This document shows positions 1 through 5,951 of a stretch of DNA of 10,593 nucleotides, in pieces. A model generated the notes under the pieces. That model did not search any database and was not told where the DNA came from. It saw only the letters and a list, made by a program, of their open reading frames with translations. Within the stretch, counting starts at the first letter, position 1. Each line of letters opens with the position of its first letter. Source of the stretch: Pseudomonadota bacterium (GTDB taxonomy: Bacteria > Pseudomonadota > Alphaproteobacteria > Rhizobiales > Methylopilaceae); NCBI GenBank assembly GCA_023430145.1, contig JAEZCD010000119.1, forward strand, positions 1 through 10,593, in the 5' to 3' direction. Both the position numbers and the translations under genes were made by a program.

Positions 1-246
1 GGCGGCAGCGTCTACCACCTCGCCGACGAGATGGACGGCGGGCCGGTCGCCGCCCAGGAGGAGGTCGCGGTCGAGCCCGGCGAGGACGCCGCCAGCCTCT
101 GGCGGCGGGCGCTCGGGCCGATGGGCGTCCGCATGCTGCTCGCGGTGATCGACGAGGCCGCGCGCACCGGCCATATCGCCGCCCGCGACCAGGACCCCGC
201 CGGCGTCACCTTCGCGCCGGCGATCAGGCAACCGACGGGGGCGTGA
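1..246 (+). CDS. Formyltransferase-family protein, C-terminal part (5' end outside window)
   Basis: The frame is open from base 1 and ends at TGA 244-246, giving the last 81 residues of a larger protein. The opening residues, GGSVYHLADEMDGGPVAAQE, match the end of the catalytic domain of formyltransferases (the Fmt/PurN-type fold). There a Gly-rich strand leads into a 'DxGP(I/V)xxQ' segment near the formyl-tetrahydrofolate pocket. The tail 'TFAPAI' resembles the segment after this domain in methionyl-tRNA formyltransferase-like proteins. By family knowledge such enzymes move a formyl group from 10-formyl-THF to an amino group in the cytoplasm. The substrate cannot be told from this fragment, so fmt itself is not claimed. 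The last 23 bases overlap the 3' end of the convergent diguanylate cyclase gene. The catalytic Asn-His-Asp region lies outside the window. Confidence 0.75.
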   Translation, partial: GGSVYHLADEMDGGPVAAQEEVAVEPGEDAASLWRRALGPMGVRMLLAVIDEAARTGHIAARDQDPAGVTFAPAIRQPTGA

Positions 247-1729
247 TCCCGGGCCCGAGCCGCGGCCCGAGCGGCCCGAAGCCGGCATGGCCGTCGCCCG
301 GCTCGCGGAAGACCCGGAAGCAGTTCCGCCCCGCGCGCTTGGCCTCGTAGAGCGCGATGTCGGCGTTGCGCAAGAGATCGCCCGGCAGCACACCCGCGGC
401 GGGTGCCATGGCGACGCCGATGCTGACCCCGATCCCGGCCGGAGCGATGGCCTCCTCGAAGGGCTCGGCGGCGATGTCGAGAATGCGGTGGCAGATGTCC
501 TCGACGCGGCGCGTCGAGCCGTCGAGCCCGGTGAGGAGGACGGCGAACTCGTCGCCGCCGATCCGCGCCACCGTGTCGGTCGCCCGCGCGGCCGCCGCGA
601 GGCGGGCGCCGAAGGCCCGGATGAGCACATCGCCGCTTTCGTGGCCGAGCGTGTCGTTGACGCTCTTGAAGTGGTCGAGGTCGATGTAGAGCACGGCGAT
701 CTCGCCGCTCCGCCGCACGCCGCCGAGCGCGTGCTCGAGGCGGTTGGCGAACAGCGCCCGGTTCGGCAGCCCGGTCAGCGAGTCGTGCAGCGCGAGGCGC
801 TGAGCCTCCGCCTCGCTCGCGAGCAGCTCGGCCGAGGAGCGCCGCAACCAGAGGATGAGTAAGGTGATGATCGCGCCGACAACGAGAAGGGCGGCGATCA
901 GGACCGGCATGATCTCGGAGAGCAGCCGCCCGCCCGGGCGGGCCGGCCGCCAGACGAACCAGCCGGCGGTATCGCCTGACGAGGTCTGCAGCCTGAAGGC
1001 GAGCTCGGCCTTCGAGGTCGGCGGCTCGGGGGAGAAGCGCGCCTGCGTCTGCAGATGCTCCTCGAGACCGCTGTGGACGAAGCCGCCGTCGAGAAAGCGG
1101 ACGGCCACATGCACGAGCTCGGAGCCGGGCTCCTGCTTGATGTCGCCGCTGTCCGACACGATCGGCATGGCGCTCACCACGGCCGGCCGCCGGCCGAGCT
1201 TGACGACATCGACCGCCCGCGGCTGCGCGTTCTCGGCGTCCTGCCCGCCGGCCGCCGGCGGCGGCGGGGCGTCCGGCGATCGCGCACGCATCGAGTTTCG
1301 CACCTCCTCGACGAGCGGCAGCGCGACGCGGCGCATCTCCTCCTCGAGCGACGGGCCGACGCGCCCTTCCTCGGTGATGCCGTAGAGGACGCGGTTCCGG
1401 GGATCGATCAAATAGGCGCGGTCGTGCCCGAAATACTCCTGCATCCATTGGCCGAGATTGGTATCGACCCACTTCTCGTCGAAGGCGTGCCTGGCGTTCG
1501 TCACCGCGTCGTCCCAGATCGCGACGCTCTCTTGATCATGGGGGATTTTTCGCACCGCCTCGGCGATGAGGCTGCCGACATGCGCGGTCTCGCGCTCGTC
1601 GGACAGGCGGTCGGCGCGCTCCACCGCCCAGACCAGCACGCCGCCCACGAGGACGATCATGGTCACGACGAGGAAGACCACCGGGACGAGGATACGCGAC
1701 GAGAAGCGCCAGTGCCGCGTGCCGCGCAT
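224..1729 (-). CDS. CHASE4-GGDEF diguanylate cyclase, inner-membrane sensor
   Basis: The 501-residue protein starts at ATG 1729. It has a transmembrane helix at about residues 11-36, a periplasmic CHASE4-like region at about 45-230 (note 'VAIWDDAVTNA' and 'YLIDPRNRVLYG'), a second helix at about 270-296 and a GGDEF domain at about 310-475. The signature GGDEF is intact at 391-395. An inhibitory-site RxxD (R382-A-T-D385) lies exactly five residues before it, so product feedback inhibition is expected. The family makes cyclic di-GMP from two GTP. Many CHASE4 proteins continue into an EAL phosphodiesterase domain; here the frame ends about 25 Gly/Pro-rich residues after GGDEF. A GTG at 1786 in the same frame is possible, but it would put the AT-rich TATAAT region inside the coding sequence. 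ATG 1729 has AGGGA five bases upstream. A periplasmic ligand is inferred and its identity is unknown. Confidence 0.9.
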   Translation of the reverse strand: MRGTRHWRFSSRILVPVVFLVVTMIVLVGGVLVWAVERADRLSDERETAHVGSLIAEAVRKIPHDQESVAIWDDAVTNARHAFDEKWVDTNLGQWMQEYFGHDRAYLIDPRNRVLYGITEEGRVGPSLEEEMRRVALPLVEEVRNSMRARSPDAPPPPAAGGQDAENAQPRAVDVVKLGRRPAVVSAMPIVSDSGDIKQEPGSELVHVAVRFLDGGFVHSGLEEHLQTQARFSPEPPTSKAELAFRLQTSSGDTAGWFVWRPARPGGRLLSEIMPVLIAALLVVGAIITLLILWLRRSSAELLASEAEAQRLALHDSLTGLPNRALFANRLEHALGGVRRSGEIAVLYIDLDHFKSVNDTLGHESGDVLIRAFGARLAAAARATDTVARIGGDEFAVLLTGLDGSTRRVEDICHRILDIAAEPFEEAIAPAGIGVSIGVAMAPAAGVLPGDLLRNADIALYEAKRAGRNCFRVFREPGDGHAGFGPLGPRLGPGITPPSVA

Positions 1730-1760
1730 CGTGATCCCTGGAAGAGTCCAATTAATAGGA

Positions 1761-1766
1761 ATTATA
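1761..1766 (-). promoter_or_regulatory. Candidate sigma70-like -10 box for the diguanylate cyclase gene
   Basis: The minus strand reads TATAAT, in a short AT-rich island unusual for this GC-rich window, about 32 bases before ATG 1729. The best -35 candidates (TGTGAA at 15 bp spacing, GATGTG at 17 bp) are poor, so only the -10 is supported. Confidence 0.45.
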
Positions 1767-1831
1767 GCCACATTCGCCGTCTTCACATCCCCCCGCGGGA
1801 CGATCTGAAATCGGCGTTAACAAGCCGCATA

Positions 1832-1855
1832 GCCTCGCCGTTCGGGTGGCGAGGC
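1832..1855. repeat. Perfect 8-bp inverted repeat, orphan hairpin
   Basis: GCCTCGCC (1832-1839) and GGCGAGGC (1848-1855) are exact complements around an 8-base loop. An alternative 5-bp pairing, CGGGT/ACCCG (1843-1847 with 1856-1860), would compete with it. There is no T-run on either side, and it lies upstream of both inferred promoters. Confidence 0.6.
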
Positions 1856-1927
1856 ACCCGCTTAGCGCAGCCGACGACCTTTAGCGCCGCGGCACGGCTT
1901 CGCACCGCACAAAAGTGCCGGCTCGCG

Positions 1928-1952
1928 GGAACGGCCCGCGCCGCGGTTAGTT
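1928..1952 (+). promoter_or_regulatory. Candidate EcfG (general stress response) promoter for the YciF-like gene
   Basis: GGAAC at 1928-1932 is followed, after exactly 16 bases, by AGTT at 1949-1952. The alphaproteobacterial EcfG/SigT consensus is GGAAC-N16/17-CGTT, so only the first base of the -10 differs. The box is about 75 bases before the start codon. The downstream gene belongs to a family often induced by general stress in this class, which supports the call. That link is inferred from family knowledge. Confidence 0.5.
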
Positions 1953-2033
1953 CTCCTCGCAAGTCGCCGCCGCGGGGACACCAATCCCATCAACAGCGGC
2001 GGGCGGCAATCCCTTTCCTTGAAGGAGTGTATG

Positions 2034-2540
2034 ATGGGCTGGTTCTCCAAGGACATCGCCACGATGGACGATCTCTTCGTCCACACGCTGCAGGACATCT
2101 ATTACGCCGAAAACCAGATCCTGAAGGCGCTGCCGACGATGATCGAGAAGGCGACGTCGCCGTCGCTGAAACAGGCTTTCCAGGCGCATCTCGCCGAGAC
2201 GCAGAACCATGTGAAGCGGCTCGAGCAGGTGTTCCGCCTGCACAAGCAGGAGGTGAAGGGCGTCGACTGCCCGGCCATCGACGGCATCATTGCCGAGGCC
2301 AAGGAGGTCATGGGCAACGTCGCCGACAAGCAGGTGCTCGATGCGGCCATGCTCGCCAATGCGCAGGCGGTGGAGCACTACGAGATCACCCGCTACGGCA
2401 CGCTGGCGACCTGGGCGCGCGAGCTCGGCCGGCCGGACTGCGCCACCCTGCTCGAGCAGAACCTCGCCGAGGAGAAGGCGGCCGACAAGAAGCTCACGGT
2501 GATCGCCGAGGAGCGGGTCAACCGCCAGGCGGCGGCCTGA
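2034..2540 (+). CDS. YciF/YciE-like ferritin-fold stress protein (DUF892)
   Basis: This 168-residue cytoplasmic protein is all-helical, as expected for the DUF892/YciE-YciF ferritin-like family. Its acidic/His helix motifs are AENQILKALP (25-34), HLAETQNHVKRLEQ (52-65), EHYEITRYG (114-122) and EEKAADKKL (146-154). In the ferritin-like fold such Glu and His residues sit where a di-metal site would be; metal binding here is inferred. The biochemical role of the family is poorly defined, and members are usually induced by osmotic, stationary-phase or general stress. AAGGAG at 2022-2027 lies 6 bases before ATG 2034 and 3 bases before ATG 2031, so 2034 is preferred. 'MGWFSK' is also a natural N terminus. 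A stem-loop follows the stop codon, and an EcfG-like promoter lies upstream. Confidence 0.88.
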   Translation: MGWFSKDIATMDDLFVHTLQDIYYAENQILKALPTMIEKATSPSLKQAFQAHLAETQNHVKRLEQVFRLHKQEVKGVDCPAIDGIIAEAKEVMGNVADKQVLDAAMLANAQAVEHYEITRYGTLATWARELGRPDCATLLEQNLAEEKAADKKLTVIAEERVNRQAAA

Positions 2541-2572
2541 CTTCGGCACCCCTATCGGCTCGGAAAAACGGC

Positions 2573-2596
2573 AGCGGCGGCTCACGGGCCGCCGTT
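2573..2596 (+). terminator. Stem-loop after the YciF-like gene, possible terminator
   Basis: CGGCGGC (2575-2581) pairs with GCCGCCG (2588-2594) around a 6-base loop, and two further pairs (one G-U) extend it to 9 bp. Downstream bases are only mildly T-rich. An A5 run at 2564-2568 would give a U-run if the hairpin were read on the minus strand. Termination strength is uncertain. Confidence 0.45.
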
Positions 2597-2657
2597 CGCT
2601 CTTGAACCCTCGGCCGGAACCGCCGTAAGGCTTCGCCGACCTCCCGGGAGCGATGCC

Positions 2658-3314
2658 ATGCAGTTCTTCGTCGATACCGCCGACACCAACGAGATCCGCG
2701 AGCTCGCCGAAACCGGCCTGCTCGACGGCGTCACCACCAACCCGTCGCTGATCCTGAAGGCCGGGCGGCCGATGCGGGAGGTGATCGCCGAGATCTGCGA
2801 GATAACGCCCGGGCCGGTGTCGGCCGAGGTCGCGGCGACCACCACCGACGAGATGCTCCGCGAGGGCAGGATTCTCGCCAAGATCGCGCCCAACGTGGTG
2901 GTGAAGGTGCCGCTCACCTGGGACGGGCTGAAAGCGTGCCGCGTCCTCACCGACGAGGGCACGAAGGTGAACGTCACCCTCTGCTTCGCCGCCAACCAGG
3001 CGCTGCTCGCCGCCAAGGCGGGAGCGACCTACATCTCGCCCTTCGTCGGCCGGCTCGACGACATCGGCCTCGACGGCATGGAGCTGATCGAGGAGATCCG
3101 GACGATCTACGACAATTACGAGGACATCGAGACGCTGATTCTGGCCGCCTCGCTGCGGACGCCGAACCACGTCAAGCAGGCGGCGATGATCGGCGCCGAC
3201 GTGGCCACCATCCCGCCGGCGGTGATCCGCAGCCTGATCGGCCATCCGCTGACCGACAAGGGACTCGCCGCCTTCGTCGCCGACTGGCAGAAGACCGGCC
3301 AGAAGATCGCCTGA
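2658..3314 (+). CDS. tal: Transaldolase, short (FSA/TalC-like) form
   Basis: This 218-residue single-domain TIM-barrel enzyme has the length typical of the short transaldolase/fructose-6-phosphate aldolase subfamily. Visible catalytic elements are Asp6 in FFVDTAD, the TTNPS segment with Asn28, and the Schiff-base Lys83 in VVVKVP. Two residues separate transaldolase from fructose-6-phosphate aldolase (FSA). FSA has Gln59 and Tyr131; this protein has Glu57 (SAEVAATT) and Phe129 (SPFVGR), as in transaldolase B. It should therefore interconvert sedoheptulose-7-P plus glyceraldehyde-3-P with erythrose-4-P plus fructose-6-P, in the non-oxidative pentose phosphate pathway in the cytoplasm. GGAG at 2647-2650 lies 7 bases before ATG 2658. 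It follows the YciF-like gene by 117 bases, which contain a stem-loop, so it probably has its own promoter. Confidence 0.93.
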   Translation: MQFFVDTADTNEIRELAETGLLDGVTTNPSLILKAGRPMREVIAEICEITPGPVSAEVAATTTDEMLREGRILAKIAPNVVVKVPLTWDGLKACRVLTDEGTKVNVTLCFAANQALLAAKAGATYISPFVGRLDDIGLDGMELIEEIRTIYDNYEDIETLILAASLRTPNHVKQAAMIGADVATIPPAVIRSLIGHPLTDKGLAAFVADWQKTGQKIA

Positions 3315-3325
3315 GGAGTCTTCTT

Positions 3326-3376
3326 CCCTCTCCCACGGGAGCCCACGGGAGAGGGCCGGCCACGGGGCGGAGCCCC
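3326..3376. repeat. Intergenic palindromic element with tandem 10-mer, between convergent genes
   Basis: CCCTCTCCC (3326-3334) and GGGAGAGGG (3347-3355) form a perfect 9-bp stem. Inside it CCCACGGGAG occurs twice in tandem (3332-3341, 3342-3351). GGCCGGCC (3354-3361) and a GGGGC-gga-GCCCC hairpin (3364-3376) follow. The first stem has no T-run on either side, so it is not a textbook terminator, although it sits where transcripts from transaldolase and the TerC operon converge. Elements with CCCTCTCCC…GGGAGAGGG arms are common as dispersed intergenic repeats in Rhizobiales; membership is inferred. Confidence 0.55.
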
Positions 3377-3445
3377 GGGCCCGGTGAGAGGCTTTGCCCG
3401 GCTTGCGCGGGGTCTCGGACCCAGCGGGGCAGATCCGGCGTGCCA

Positions 3446-3754
3446 TCAGGATGACGACGCGCTGCCGAGGAAGGAGCGCGCCGTCTCGACGGCGGGCGCG
3501 CAGCTGGGCGCTATCGCGACGAGCACCTCGTCGGGACGGGCCCAGCCGAGCCACAGCTTGATCGCGTTCGACGCCGCCCAGGCCGGATCGTTCGCGGCGC
3601 GCTCGAGCAAGGTCGGCACGGCGCCGCGCGCACAGGCTGATACCTCGGCGACGACGGCCTGTGGGACGCGAGCGGCGGCGAGCCTTTCGGCGATCTCGAC
3701 CTGTAGCGGCTCGATCAGGAAGAACGAGACGAGGGTTGCGATGAGGTCCTGCAT
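3446..3754 (-). CDS. Small protein of unknown function, downstream of TerC-type gene
   Basis: I do not recognise the family of this 102-residue protein. The N terminus carries a short hydrophobic stretch (about residues 4-14, LIATLVSFFLI). The rest is Ala-rich and helical, with two Trp-containing segments (DPAWAASNAIKLWLGW) and a single Cys near each of the middle and the end. AAAGGAG lies 8 bases before ATG 3754, a strong ribosome site that argues for a real gene. The gap to the stop codon of the TerC-type gene is 24 bases, so the two are very probably co-transcribed. Membrane association is possible but not certain. The function is unknown; a link to the TerC-type protein is inferred only from the arrangement. 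Confidence 0.72.
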   Translation of the reverse strand: MQDLIATLVSFFLIEPLQVEIAERLAAARVPQAVVAEVSACARGAVPTLLERAANDPAWAASNAIKLWLGWARPDEVLVAIAPSCAPAVETARSFLGSASSS

Positions 3755-3778
3755 GAGGGCGTCTCCTTTGTGGCGGCG

Positions 3779-4780
3779 TCAGGAAAGGGCACGGTCGGCG
3801 CGCGGACCGTCGCTGGAGCGGGTCTTCAGCAAGCTCCAGGCGACGCCGGCCGCCAGGAGGCCGAAGGTGACGCCGAGCGACAGGGCCGGCGGGAACTTCT
3901 CGAGGCCGAGCATGTCGGCGAGGAAGACCTTCGCACCGACGAAGATCAGCACACCGGCGAGCGCGTAATTGAGGTAATGGAAGCGGTGCACCATCGCCGC
4001 CAAGGCGAAATAGAGTGCCCGCAACCCCAAGATCGCGAAGATATTGGAGGTGTAGACGATGAAGGGGTCCGTGGTGATGGCGAAGATCGCCGGGACCGAG
4101 TCGACCGCGAAGATCACGTCTGCGATCTCGATCATGACGAGCGCGAGGAAGAGCGGCGTCATGAACCAGGCGAGCCGGCCCGTCCGCGGGTCCGGCTTAC
4201 GCACGAAGAACCGCTCGCCGTGCAGCTCGCTCGTGACGTTGAAGCGGCGCCGCAGGATGTTGAGGATCGGATTGGAGCCGACGTCGTACTCGCGGTCAGC
4301 GAACACCAGCATCTTGACGCCGGTGGCGATCAGGAAGGCGGCGAAGACGTAGAGGATCCCGGAAAACTCGGAGACGATCGCGGCGCCGAGGCCGATCATG
4401 ACCGCGCGCAGCACGATCACCCCGAGAATGCCCCAGAACAGGACGCGGTGCTGATAGGCGCGGGGCACCGCGAAGAAGCCGAAGATCATGGCGATGACGA
4501 ACACGTTGTCCATCGCCAGCGCCTTCTCGATTGCGAAGCCGGTGAAGTAGTTCATGCCCGGCTCGGGGCCGAGATACCACCAGACCCAGACGCCGAAGGC
4601 GAGCCCGAGGCCGATATAGAGCCCGGAGAGGACGAGGCTCTCCCGCATCTCGATCTCCCGCTGCTGCCTGTGCAGCACGCCGAGGTCGAAGACGAGCAGG
4701 CCGAGCACGATGCCGAGGAAGGCGAGCCACATCCAAACCGGCTTGCCGATGAAGTCGGCGAGCAGGAACCCGATCTCCAA
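3779..4780 (-). CDS. TerC/Alx-family integral membrane protein, TTG start
   Basis: This 333-residue protein has about nine hydrophobic segments. It carries the family's acidic membrane motifs EKALAMDNVFV (85-95, with D91-N92) and ADVIFAVDSVPAIFAIT (220-236, with D221, D227 and S228). TerC/Alx proteins are linked to tellurite resistance, manganese or alkaline-pH homeostasis, or metal loading of exported proteins. Which applies here cannot be told. There are no other ter genes in view, so tellurite resistance should not be assumed. A start further upstream at 4894 is open, but the TTG at 4780 is preferred. It has GGAGGAGG five bases before it, and its 'MEIGFLLADFIGKPVWMW' start matches the usual length and N terminus of the family. 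Two tandem hairpins lie in the leader, and a small unknown gene follows after 24 bases. Confidence 0.9.
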   Translation of the reverse strand: MEIGFLLADFIGKPVWMWLAFLGIVLGLLVFDLGVLHRQQREIEMRESLVLSGLYIGLGLAFGVWVWWYLGPEPGMNYFTGFAIEKALAMDNVFVIAMIFGFFAVPRAYQHRVLFWGILGVIVLRAVMIGLGAAIVSEFSGILYVFAAFLIATGVKMLVFADREYDVGSNPILNILRRRFNVTSELHGERFFVRKPDPRTGRLAWFMTPLFLALVMIEIADVIFAVDSVPAIFAITTDPFIVYTSNIFAILGLRALYFALAAMVHRFHYLNYALAGVLIFVGAKVFLADMLGLEKFPPALSLGVTFGLLAAGVAWSLLKTRSSDGPRADRALS

Positions 4781-4803
4781 CGAGACCTCCTCCGTGCCGG
4801 CAT

Positions 4804-4850
4804 GCGATGTCGAGCATCGGTCCGACATCGCAAGAGCGCCGGCAGCGCTC
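4804..4850 (-). promoter_or_regulatory. Two tandem hairpins in the leader of the TerC-type gene
   Basis: In transcript order, GAGCGC/GCGCTC (4845-4850 with 4834-4839, loop 5) is followed after two bases by a perfect 9-bp stem, GCGATGTCG/CGACATCGC (4823-4831 with 4804-4812, loop 10). The second stem ends about 10 bases before the GGAGGAGG ribosome site. I do not see the conserved loops I would expect of the yybP-ykoY manganese riboswitch often found before such genes, so I call it only a candidate leader structure. Confidence 0.45.
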
Positions 4851-4904
4851 GCCAGAGGGGCCCGGACCACGGGTCGCGCCCGAGGTGGGAGCACGTCGGG
4901 GCTC

Positions 4905-4910
4905 TGTCAA
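4905..4910 (-). promoter_or_regulatory. Possible -35 box for the TerC-type operon
   Basis: The minus strand carries a consensus TTGACA about 125 bases before the TTG start. At 16-18 base spacing the -10 candidates (such as CACCTC) are poor. If real, the leader would be about 95 bases and include both hairpins. Confidence 0.3.
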
Positions 4911-5048
4911 GCCGCGCCCCGTTGCTTGCTGGCGCGGCAAAGGGCGGCGCGCACCGCGCCGGCGATCACAAATCCGCAACTCGGCGGCGCATGGCGCAGT
5001 CGCGCTTGGTCCGATGCCGCTCGCCGCGGACCACCCGATTGCCGCCGC

Positions 5049-5837
5049 CTATCGCGCCTTGCGCAGGCGGACATGCAGGAACAGGGGCGTCACGCGCGTG
5101 TCGGCGATGACGGGCTCGGCGGCCGCCTCCGCCTCGGTCGCGCAGGGCTCGCCCATCGCTTCGATGGCGAAGCCGGCCGCCGTGCACATGCCGACCCAGG
5201 CGCTGAGCGTCCGATGGAAGCGCGGCACGCGGAACGGGGGAATGCTCGCGCGCTGCTCGGCCGGCAGCGCCCCGAACCACCAGGTCTCGATCCGACCATC
5301 GGTGTCGGCGAAATAGTCGGCGACCTCGACGGCGGTCACGGTGCCGCTGTCGTCGCGGATGGTCCGGCGGCGCGGCGGCACGAAGCACGGATGCAGGATC
5401 GAGAACTGCAGGAAGCCGCCCGGCCGGACGACGCGAAACGCCTCGCCGAGCGCGCCCGGCTGGTCGGAAACGTCCATCAGCGACATGAAGGCGGTGGCGA
5501 AGTCGAAGCTCTCGTCCGCGAACGGCAGGCGCGCCGCGTCCGCCTCGAGATAGGCGATGCCGAGCGGGGAGGCCGCCTCGGCCTCGCGCGCGTAAGCCAA
5601 AAAGGTCGGGGCGATGTCGACGCCGGTCATCGCGGCGCCGAGCCGCGCCACGGCGCGGGTGTTCGCCCCCTCGCCGCAGCCGATGTCGAGGCCGGAAAGG
5701 CCTGCCACCTCGGGCAGGAAGGCGAGGAAGGCCGGCGTGTTGTGCTTGTCGCGGTAGACGTCGTAGCCGGCCCGCACCTGCGGCGCCCAGACGGCGGCAT
5801 TAGCCTCCCAACAGGCCGCGACCTCGCGCGCATCCAT
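5049..5837 (-). CDS. Class I SAM-dependent methyltransferase (Methyltransf_11 type)
   Basis: This 262-residue soluble protein has a Rossmann-type methyltransferase core at about residues 45-145. Motif I is LDIGCGEGANT (50-60), the acidic ribose-binding residue is Asp74 in GVDIAP, motif II is the ADAARLPFADESFDFA segment (99-114), and the post-core loop is RVVRPGG (135-141). It should transfer a methyl group from S-adenosylmethionine, but the substrate cannot be read from the sequence. The C-terminal part (about 150-262) is probably the substrate cap. Start ATG 5837 is chosen because AAGGAGG lies 6 bases before it; an in-frame upstream start at 5870 would bury that site. The Shine-Dalgarno is inside a perfect hairpin. 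The gene follows mrcA by 114 bases in the same direction, so read-through is possible. The stop is TAG. Confidence 0.88.
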   Translation of the reverse strand: MDAREVAACWEANAAVWAPQVRAGYDVYRDKHNTPAFLAFLPEVAGLSGLDIGCGEGANTRAVARLGAAMTGVDIAPTFLAYAREAEAASPLGIAYLEADAARLPFADESFDFATAFMSLMDVSDQPGALGEAFRVVRPGGFLQFSILHPCFVPPRRRTIRDDSGTVTAVEVADYFADTDGRIETWWFGALPAEQRASIPPFRVPRFHRTLSAWVGMCTAAGFAIEAMGEPCATEAEAAAEPVIADTRVTPLFLHVRLRKAR

Positions 5838-5842
5838 GATGT

Positions 5843-5861
5843 GCCTCCTTGCGAAGGAGGC
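5843..5861 (-). promoter_or_regulatory. Hairpin that sequesters the methyltransferase ribosome-binding site
   Basis: In the mRNA sense GCCTCCTT pairs perfectly with AAGGAGGC (8 bp) across a 3-base CGC loop. The right arm contains the whole Shine-Dalgarno AAGGAGG, 6 bases before ATG 5837. The left arm mimics the anti-Shine-Dalgarno. Translation would therefore need melting, a trans-acting factor or a traversing ribosome. It lacks a T-run and so is not a terminator. Confidence 0.55.
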
Positions 5862-5951
5862 TGGTAGCACCGCGATCAGGTCGACGCGATGGCGGCCGTG
5901 GATTTGTCTCTCGCGCCCGCGCCCGGGAGGAGCGGCTGCGCGCGACGCGCC

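Larger units (their letters stand above)
1730..2033. other. Divergent intergenic region between cyclase and YciF-like gene
   Basis: This stretch of about 300 bases has no credible gene. From left to right it holds the cyclase -10 box and leader, a GTTAAC at about 1816-1821, a perfect 8-bp inverted repeat at 1832-1855, a looser CGGCAC/GTGCCG repeat (1890-1895 with 1915-1920), a CGCGGG/CCCGCG hairpin at 1924-1940 over the EcfG-like -35, the EcfG-like -10, and the Shine-Dalgarno of the YciF-like gene. Confidence 0.6.

Noticed and set aside
12..1472. Arg-rich minus-strand frame over the cyclase
   Set aside because: Out-of-frame reading of the CHASE4-GGDEF gene on the same strand; low complexity and no motifs.
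2616..2640. EcfG-like promoter (GGAAC-N16-CGAC) before transaldolase
   Set aside because: The -10 half matches only two of four bases, and the start would fall on the ribosome site.
1947..3554. Long minus-strand frame covering the YciF-like and transaldolase genes
   Set aside because: Shadow of two well-recognised plus-strand genes; no domain is recognisable.
4801..4900. yybP-ykoY manganese riboswitch before the TerC-type gene
   Set aside because: Expected from family context, but the conserved loop sequences were not seen. Kept only as a generic hairpin leader pending a covariance-model search.
4931..5032. GC-rich inverted repeats (4931-4937 with 4954-4960; 5008-5013 with 5027-5032) as a terminator after the methyltransferase
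   Set aside because: The loops are long and there is no T-run; stems of this size are common by chance at this GC content.
3770..5110. Long plus-strand frame opposite the TerC-type gene
   Set aside because: The translation is a repetitive string of Glu/Asp/His/Arg, typical of a GC-rich antisense shadow; the membrane protein on the minus strand is clear.
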